DNA of 10,111 nucleotides from an uncultured Collinsella sp. (GTDB taxonomy: Bacteria; Actinomycetota; Coriobacteriia; Coriobacteriales; Coriobacteriaceae): the NCBI GenBank assembly GCA_900549185.1, contig URNM01000072.1, forward strand, positions 1 to 10,111, in the 5' to 3' direction. The position numbers and the translations under genes were made by a program. Shown piece after piece: positions 5,574 to 10,111 of this stretch. Each line of letters begins with the position of its first letter. The first letter of the stretch is position 1. Under the pieces are notes generated by a model that ran no database searches, was not told where the DNA came from, and saw only the letters and a program-made list of their open reading frames with translations.

Positions 5574-5615
5574 AAATGGCCGGGTCGCCCCCCACTGCGG
5601 GCGACCCGGCCATTT
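5574..5615. terminator. Bidirectional terminator between deoR and the HAD phosphatase
   Basis: Perfect 17-bp arms, 5574-5590 and 5599-5615 (core GGCCGGGTCGCCC), enclose an 8-base loop. The outer A/T pairs provide short T runs on both strands. It lies between two convergent genes, 4 bases after the stop of deoR and immediately before the stop of the minus-strand gene, so it can serve both. Confidence 0.85.
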
Positions 5616-5616
5616 A

Positions 5617-6444
5617 TTAAATCAACCCAAAGTGGTGCATGGCGGTGACGGTGCCGTCGTGTGCGACATCGTCGGTCACGTAGTCGGCGACCGCCTTGAC
5701 CTCGGGCATGGCGTTGCCCATGGCGACAGCCGTCTCGACCGCAGCGAGCATGCCCAGGTCGTTACCCGAATCGCCGAAGCCAAAGGTGCGCGCGTTGCCG
5801 GTGCGACCCAGGTATTCCAGCGCTCGCGCCACGCCCACGCCCTTGTCAATGCCCTTGGGGCTCAGCTCGCGATTCTGACCACCGGTGTTGCACAGCGCAA
5901 ACTCGCGGTCGATAAAGCCATCATCGTTGGCTACGCGAGCCAGGTCGCTCGCGACGATGCATACCTTGCCCACGCGCAGACGGCCGTCGACGCGCATTTC
6001 CTCGGTGCTGTGCACCACAGAAGTGCCGATCAGAGACGACTGCTCAACACCCGCGGGTTCCAGGGCAAAAGTAGCCACGTTGGTCTCGAAAAAGGCCTCA
6101 ATCTCTGCCGCGGCCATACGGCGTGCGAGCTCCGCGATAACGTCCTCGTCAAAGCAGTCCTCATGCACCACGCGTCCCTCGATCTCGAGCGTCGCTCCCG
6201 CCATGGCAACGACACCCGCAGGCTCCAAAGCGCGCAGGCCATCGGCAATTAGCCACAGGGGACGACCCGTGCAGATAAATGCCTGGTGACCCGCATTGCG
6301 CAGACGACCAAATGCATCGACAACAGCCTTCGACGGATGGACTGCATTGAAGTCCTTATCGGTCATATCGTCGGGATCGAACGACGTCAGCGTGCCGTCC
6401 ACGTCAAAAAAGAGCACAGCGGATTCGGGGCACGCATCAATCAT
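5617..6444 (-). CDS. Cof-type HAD-superfamily hydrolase
   Basis: A 275-residue cytosolic phosphatase of HAD subfamily IIB (Cof/YbiV type). All four motifs are visible: motif I FFDVDGTL with nucleophile Asp14 and acid/base Asp16; motif II ICTGRP (Thr59); motif III SPKGIDKG (Lys197); motif IV GFGDSGNDLGML (Asp225, Asp229). The cap domain lies between about 85 and 185. Members dephosphorylate small sugar phosphates or cofactors such as FMN and pyridoxal phosphate; the substrate cannot be read from sequence. The start at 6444 has AAAGGA six bases upstream and puts motif I at the normal distance; the longer reading from 6480 would run into the divergent promoter. It is monocistronic and separated from deoR by a terminator, so a link to the PTS locus is not indicated. 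Confidence 0.9.
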   Translation of the reverse strand: MIDACPESAVLFFDVDGTLTSFDPDDMTDKDFNAVHPSKAVVDAFGRLRNAGHQAFICTGRPLWLIADGLRALEPAGVVAMAGATLEIEGRVVHEDCFDEDVIAELARRMAAAEIEAFFETNVATFALEPAGVEQSSLIGTSVVHSTEEMRVDGRLRVGKVCIVASDLARVANDDGFIDREFALCNTGGQNRELSPKGIDKGVGVARALEYLGRTGNARTFGFGDSGNDLGMLAAVETAVAMGNAMPEVKAVADYVTDDVAHDGTVTAMHHFGLI

Positions 6445-6486
6445 ATGGGTTCCTTTCGAGAATAAGGGCAAACGAAGCATCCATCA

Positions 6487-6492
6487 TATAAT
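6487..6492 (+). promoter_or_regulatory. -10 box of rlmKL in the divergent 75-bp gap
   Basis: A perfect TATAAT lies 27 bases before the rlmKL start codon. No good -35 is seen 16-18 bases upstream. On the opposite strand, TATGAT (6483-6488) overlaps it and could be the -10 of the HAD gene, so the two promoters would be nearly back to back. AGAGG (6508-6513 region) is the rlmKL ribosome site. Confidence 0.55.
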
Positions 6493-6519
6493 GGAGCGAC
6501 GCAACCAGAGAGGTCATCC

Positions 6520-9078
6520 ATGGAATTTTACGCAAGCTGCCCCGAGGGCTTTGAGTCCGCACTCGCCGATGAGCTTAAACGCCTCGGGCTTTCGCATGTT
6601 CGCCGGCTGAAGGGCCGCGCTACATTTGAGGGCGAGCTCGAGCAAGGCTACCGAGCATGCCTGTGGTCGCGACTGGCGAGCCGCGTGTTCGTGGTGCTCG
6701 GGCGCTTTGAGGCGCATGATGCCGATGAACTGTACGATAGCGTTTACGACATCGCCTGGGAGAGCATCGTCCGCCCCGGCGCCACCATCGCCATCACCGC
6801 CCGCGGCGTGACCGAGCAGCTGCGCAACACGCGCTTCTCGGCCCTGCGCGCCAAGGACGCGCTGTGCGACCGCCTGGCCGAGACCACGGGTCGTCGCGCC
6901 GATGTCGACGCCGCCGACCCCGATGTACACCTACTGCTTTCGCTGCGCCAGCGCCGCGCGAGCATAAGCCTGGACCTTTCGGGCGACCCGCTGTTCAAGC
7001 GCCTGCCGCCCGCGGCGACCCGTGCCGGCGAGGGCGCGCACGTGTTGCGCCCCGACTACGCCGCCCTGGTGCTGGCGCAGGTCGGCTGGACCGCACTGTG
7101 CGAGCGCGAGCTGACGGCCGACGATTACGAGAACGAAGCCCTGCCCACGCTGGTCGACGCCTCGTGCGCCGGCGGCGGTCTGCTGTTGGAAGCCGTGAAC
7201 ATCCTGACTGACCGCGCCCCGGGTTTTGCACGCAAGCACTGGGGTTTTGAGGGCTGGCAGCTGCATGATGCCGCCCTGTGGGAGCAGCTGCTTGCCGAGG
7301 CGCGCGAGCGCGAGGCGGCAGCGCGCGAGCGGCAGGCGTGCATCGTGGCCGTAGACATCGACCCCGCCGCCCGCAAGACTGCCGAGCGCATGGTCAAGTG
7401 TGCCGGCTACAAGCGTTTTGTCGACTTTTGCGCCGCCAAGTCCGCCACCGTACTGGACCACGCGGGCGCCGTCGCCGGTGCCGCCGTGGTCGCAGATACC
7501 ACCGAGACCCCGCTTTCGCTCATGCACGACGCCATGACACTCATCGGCGAGCTACGCCGCGCGCCCGAGCTTGCCGCGGCACCGGTCGCCGCGCTCACCC
7601 GCGACGGATTGCTGGCCCGCGCGCTCCACGCCGAACCTGAGCGCTCAATCGCCGTCATGCCCAATAACGAGGAGGCAGCTCTTGAGGTTTGGCCCTCGCT
7701 CGACCACGCCGCCGCGGCATTCGAAGCTGCGACCAGCGCAAACGCCGAGAAACAGACCGCGGACGCCGTGGACGAAGCCGCCAACACCCCCATGCCCGAA
7801 CCTGCCGCCACGCTCGACCTGGGCGACGGCAAGCCGCTGCCCGTGCTCATCCCCGAGTCCGAGCAGTTCGCCAACCGCCTGCGCAAGAATGCCCGTCTGC
7901 GCCGCAAGTGGGCCAAGCGCGAGGGCGTGAGCTGCTACCGCGTCTACGATGCCGACCTGCCCGACTACTCCGCCGCCATCGACCTGTACGAGGGCTGCCC
8001 GCAGACGCCGGGCCGCTGGCTCGTCATCGCCGAGTACGCCGCGCCTAAGACCATCGACCCCGCGATGGCCCAGGCCCGCATGCTCGACATCTTGGCCATC
8101 GCGCCGCGCATCCTGGATGTTTCGGCCGAGCACGTGCACGCCAAGGCCCGCATGCGTTCGCGCGGCGGCTCGCAGTACGGCAAGCAGGGCGCCGGCAAGG
8201 GCGCATCGGGCGAGCGCGCCAACATCGCGCGCCGTCGCCTGCCGCTCATCGAAGAGGGCGGACTCACCTTTGCCGTCAACTTTGACGACTACCTGGATGT
8301 GGGCATCTTCCTGGACCACCGTGTCACCCGCAACCTGGTGCGCGAGCACGCCAAACAGGCGCGCCGCTTCCTCAATCTGTTCGCCTACACCGGCACCGCC
8401 ACCTGCTATGCGGCAGACGGCGGCGTCGAGGAGACCGTGACGGTCGACCTCTCCAACACCTACCTGGACTGGGCCGAGCGCAACATGCGCCAAAACGGCT
8501 TTGTGGGACCGCAGCATCATTTTGTGCGCGACGACGTGCTCGCCTGGATTCGCGATCAGCGCCAGACGCGCAACCGCTGGGACCTGATCTTTGTCGATCC
8601 GCCCACGTTTTCGAACTCGTCCAAGATGGGCCGTCGCACCTGGGATGTCCAGCGCGACCATGTTGAGCTTTTGGCCGGCGTATCGCGCCTGCTCGCACAG
8701 GGCGGGCATGCCATCTTTAGCTGCAACCTGCGCGACTTCCGCCCCGAGACGCGCAAGCTCGCACGAGCGGGCGTCGTGTTGGAAGACATTACGGCGCAGA
8801 CCATCCCCGAGGACTTCGCACGCAACCAGAAGGTGCACCACTGCTATATCGTGCGCCGCCTGCCCATCGAGGATGCCATGGCCGAGGTCGGCTTTAGTGC
8901 CGAGGAGATTGCAGAGCGAACCGAGGAGCTGCGCAACCCCGAGGCCCGCAAGTCTCGTGCAACGGCGCCCGCGCACGCGCAGGCCGGCGACCGAGGGTCG
9001 CACGGCAACGGCAAACCCTCCCCCGCCGGCAAGCTCAAAAAGAAGAAGTTCTACGCCAGCAAGCCCAAGGGCAAATAG
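6520..9078 (+). CDS. rlmL: RlmKL-type 23S rRNA methyltransferase with degenerate N-terminal methylase
   Basis: An 852-residue two-domain protein (E. coli RlmKL is about 700). Order: THUMP region 1-155 (LWSRLASRV, LDLSGDPLFKR), RlmL-like methylase about 175-390, linker, RlmK-like methylase about 440-780, and a basic tail to 852 ending in lysine-rich GKLKKKKFYASKPKGK. In E. coli the N-terminal half makes m2G2445 and the C-terminal half m7G2069. Here the C-terminal half is intact: LNLFAYTGTATCYAADGG (618-635), TVDLSNTYLDWAERN, and catalytic FVDPPTFSNS (691-700). The N-terminal half keeps its scaffold (WGFEGW, DIDPAA) but the SAM loop reads DASCAGGG (213-220) instead of DPMCGSGT, and the NPPYGER motif is replaced by ADTTETP (325-331). 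It is very GC-rich, monocistronic, and starts at 6520 after AGAGG. Family assignment is firm; loss of the first activity is inference. Confidence 0.93.
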   Translation: MEFYASCPEGFESALADELKRLGLSHVRRLKGRATFEGELEQGYRACLWSRLASRVFVVLGRFEAHDADELYDSVYDIAWESIVRPGATIAITARGVTEQLRNTRFSALRAKDALCDRLAETTGRRADVDAADPDVHLLLSLRQRRASISLDLSGDPLFKRLPPAATRAGEGAHVLRPDYAALVLAQVGWTALCERELTADDYENEALPTLVDASCAGGGLLLEAVNILTDRAPGFARKHWGFEGWQLHDAALWEQLLAEAREREAAARERQACIVAVDIDPAARKTAERMVKCAGYKRFVDFCAAKSATVLDHAGAVAGAAVVADTTETPLSLMHDAMTLIGELRRAPELAAAPVAALTRDGLLARALHAEPERSIAVMPNNEEAALEVWPSLDHAAAAFEAATSANAEKQTADAVDEAANTPMPEPAATLDLGDGKPLPVLIPESEQFANRLRKNARLRRKWAKREGVSCYRVYDADLPDYSAAIDLYEGCPQTPGRWLVIAEYAAPKTIDPAMAQARMLDILAIAPRILDVSAEHVHAKARMRSRGGSQYGKQGAGKGASGERANIARRRLPLIEEGGLTFAVNFDDYLDVGIFLDHRVTRNLVREHAKQARRFLNLFAYTGTATCYAADGGVEETVTVDLSNTYLDWAERNMRQNGFVGPQHHFVRDDVLAWIRDQRQTRNRWDLIFVDPPTFSNSSKMGRRTWDVQRDHVELLAGVSRLLAQGGHAIFSCNLRDFRPETRKLARAGVVLEDITAQTIPEDFARNQKVHHCYIVRRLPIEDAMAEVGFSAEEIAERTEELRNPEARKSRATAPAHAQAGDRGSHGNGKPSPAGKLKKKKFYASKPKGK

Positions 9079-9082
9079 ACAA

Positions 9083-9149
9083 AGTTGCGGTGGAATATGG
9101 ACTGCTTTGCCTGGAATTAGGCAAATTTAGACCGTATTTCACCGCAACT
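9083..9149. repeat. Two-part palindrome between convergent genes
   Basis: Outer arms 9083-9103 and 9129-9149 (AGTTGCGGTG / CACCGCAACT core) match at 18 of 21 positions. Inside them, TTTGCCT (9106-9112) pairs with AGGCAAA (9119-9125) around loop GGAATT. The nearly symmetrical 67-bp structure fills most of the gap between the stop of rlmKL (9078) and the stop of the response regulator (9174). There is no T run, so it is either a weak bidirectional terminator or a palindromic intergenic repeat. Nothing else is seen in this gap. Confidence 0.65.
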
Positions 9150-9173
9150 CATAGTGGGATGGTGGTTGGCAAT

Positions 9174-9887
9174 CTAGCCTTGGGTGACCAATCGGTAACC
9201 GATACCCACATGCGTCTGGATATAGCGCGGATGCGCGGGGTCGGATTCGATCTTCTTGCGCAGCGTGCCCATAAAGACACGCAGGCTTGCCAGGTCGCTC
9301 TTGGTCGCCGTGCCCCAAATCTCGTGCAGGATAAACTGGTGCGTCAGCACCTTGTCGGCGTTATGCGCCAGCAGGCACAGGAGCTTGTACTCGATCGGCG
9401 TCAGATGCAGCTCCTCGCCATCCATCGTGGCGATGCCGGCATCAAAATCGATATGCAGCTCACCGGTATCGAACGAGCCCTCGGAGGCAACGCCGCCCGT
9501 TTGCGCATACGAAAGGCGTCTGAACGTCGTGCGAATGCGCGCGAGCAGCTCCTCGACCGAAAACGGCTTGGTCAGGTAGTCGTCGGCGCCGGCATCGAGC
9601 GCGCGAATCTTGTCCGCATCCTCGCTGCGCGCCGAGACCACAATAATCGGCATACCCGACCATGCGCGCACCGATTCCACCACCTTGACGCCGTCCATAT
9701 CGGGCAGGCCCAGATCGAGTAGCACAATACTCGGTGTCTGCGATGAGGCGGCGGCGATGGCGGCATGGGCGGTCTCCACGGCCATATGGCGCAAGCCGTG
9801 CGCCTCGAGCGCAGCAACGATTAAGTTGCGGACGGCGGGGTCGTCCTCAACGACCAAGATGAGCGGTTTTACGGCAGAGTTCGGCAC
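9174..9887 (-). CDS. kdpE: KdpE-like response regulator (OmpR/PhoB class)
   Basis: A 237-residue two-component regulator. The receiver domain (about 8-125) has the acidic pair Asp15-Asp16 in VVEDDPAV, phosphoacceptor Asp58 in LLDLGLPDMDG, Ser85 in VVSARSED and Lys107 in DYLTKPF. The C-terminal winged helix (about 140-235) has LTPIEYKLLCLLAHNADKVL, LRVFMGTLRKKIE and HVGIGYRL. The SARSEDADKIRALDAGADDYL and VFMGTLRKKIE wording closely follows E. coli KdpE, which activates the high-affinity potassium pump operon kdpFABC. The start is GTG at 9887: AAGGAG sits seven bases upstream inside the end of the kinase gene, and the receiver begins at once. An upstream ATG at 9968 in the same frame is rejected because it would overlap the kinase. 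Kinase and regulator are 4 bases apart and co-transcribed. No kdpFABC genes are in the window. Confidence 0.88.
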   Translation of the reverse strand: MPNSAVKPLILVVEDDPAVRNLIVAALEAHGLRHMAVETAHAAIAAASSQTPSIVLLDLGLPDMDGVKVVESVRAWSGMPIIVVSARSEDADKIRALDAGADDYLTKPFSVEELLARIRTTFRRLSYAQTGGVASEGSFDTGELHIDFDAGIATMDGEELHLTPIEYKLLCLLAHNADKVLTHQFILHEIWGTATKSDLASLRVFMGTLRKKIESDPAHPRYIQTHVGIGYRLVTQG

Positions 9888-9891
9888 GGCG

Positions 9892-10064
9892 CTACTCCTT
9901 ATCAAACGAAACGTCGGCGGCGGGAAGCTCAATCGTAAAGACCGAGCCATGCGGGTTCGCCGCGGCAACCTCTATGCTACCGCCATGCGCCAGCGCAATG
10001 GAGCGGCAGAGCGAAAGTCCCAAGCCCACGCTGCGGTGGCTGTCGGCCAGGCCATGGCTGGCGG
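9892..10064 (-). CDS. kdpD: KdpD-like sensor histidine kinase, 3' end only
   Basis: Only the last 56 codons are present; the rest lies past the contig end. The reading frame ends in TAG at 9892-9894. The visible part is the end of a HATPase domain: the G2 box VGLGLSLCRSI, then ALAHGGSIEVAAANPHGSVFTIELP, which is the usual last strand-turn-strand of sensor kinases. Adjacency to a KdpE-like regulator makes KdpD the best guess, a membrane kinase sensing potassium limitation. The sequence alone shows only that it is a histidine kinase. Translation must not be continued past 10064, because the bases that follow are adapter. Confidence 0.8.
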
Positions 10065-10111
10065 CTGTCTCTTATACACATCTCCGAGCCCACGAGACAC
10101 TGAGCGATCTC
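10065..10111 (+). other. Sequencing adapter (Nextera) at the contig end, not genomic
   Basis: CTGTCTCTTATACACATCT (10065-10083) is the 19-bp Tn5 mosaic end used in tagmentation libraries. It is followed by CCGAGCCCACGAGAC (10084-10098), the read-2 adapter, then the 8-base index ACTGAGCG (10099-10106), which I recall as a Nextera XT v2 index (N724), and ATCTC (10107-10111), the start of the P7 tail. The order is exactly that of a short-insert read-through, so this is untrimmed library sequence at the end of an assembled contig. Confidence 0.98.

Noticed and set aside
7645..9003. 452-codon minus-strand open frame
   Set aside because: It is antisense to rlmKL, whose motifs are unmistakable; long antisense frames are expected at this GC content.
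9888..9968. Response regulator starting at the ATG at 9968
   Set aside because: It would overlap the kinase gene by about 75 bases; GTG at 9887 has an ideal ribosome site and begins the receiver domain correctly.
10065..10083. Tn5/IS50-type mosaic end suggesting a transposon
   Set aside because: The bases after it are the library adapter, index and P7 start, so it comes from tagmentation, not from a resident transposon.

Overview
The window looks like one end of a draft contig from a high-GC actinobacterium. Protein style and gene content suggest the Coriobacteriia, probably Collinsella or a close relative, but this is inferred from the sequence alone. There are nine genes: eight complete and one cut off at the right edge. 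The last 47 bases (10065-10111) are not biological. They match the Nextera transposase mosaic end, the read-2 adapter, an 8-base index and the start of the P7 tail.

Left end (1-420) holds no convincing gene but is full of inverted repeats: an 11-bp hairpin (6-31), a 203-bp element with 36-bp imperfect terminal inverted repeats (55-257) that encloses a minus-strand intrinsic terminator, a perfect 22-bp inverted repeat (319-390), and a second copy of the last codons of the neighbouring transaldolase gene (267-285).

Sugar-phosphotransferase locus (421-5570). A minus-strand operon reads transaldolase-2, PTS EIIA, EIIB, EIIC (UlaA/SgaT family) and ends at a strong intrinsic terminator (1359-1392). 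Beyond it lies a second transaldolase gene, about 80% identical in protein to the first, in its own transcription unit. A DeoR-family regulator is divergent from the operon, and the gap between them carries repeated sequence motifs suited to operators. The natural reading is a regulated system that imports and phosphorylates a sugar or sugar acid and channels it into transaldolase chemistry. The substrate is not identifiable, and L-ascorbate is doubtful because no other Ula pathway gene is present and pocket residues appear changed.

Housekeeping part (5571-9173). A bidirectional terminator separates deoR from a Cof-type HAD phosphatase (minus). This is divergent from a large RlmKL-type 23S rRNA methyltransferase (plus). 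Its C-terminal methyltransferase (RlmK-like) half has intact motifs. Its N-terminal RlmL-like half has lost the NPPY catalytic motif and has a degraded SAM loop. A large two-part palindrome follows it.

Right end (9174-10064). A KdpE-like response regulator and the last 56 codons of a KdpD-like histidine kinase form a minus-strand pair cut by the contig end.
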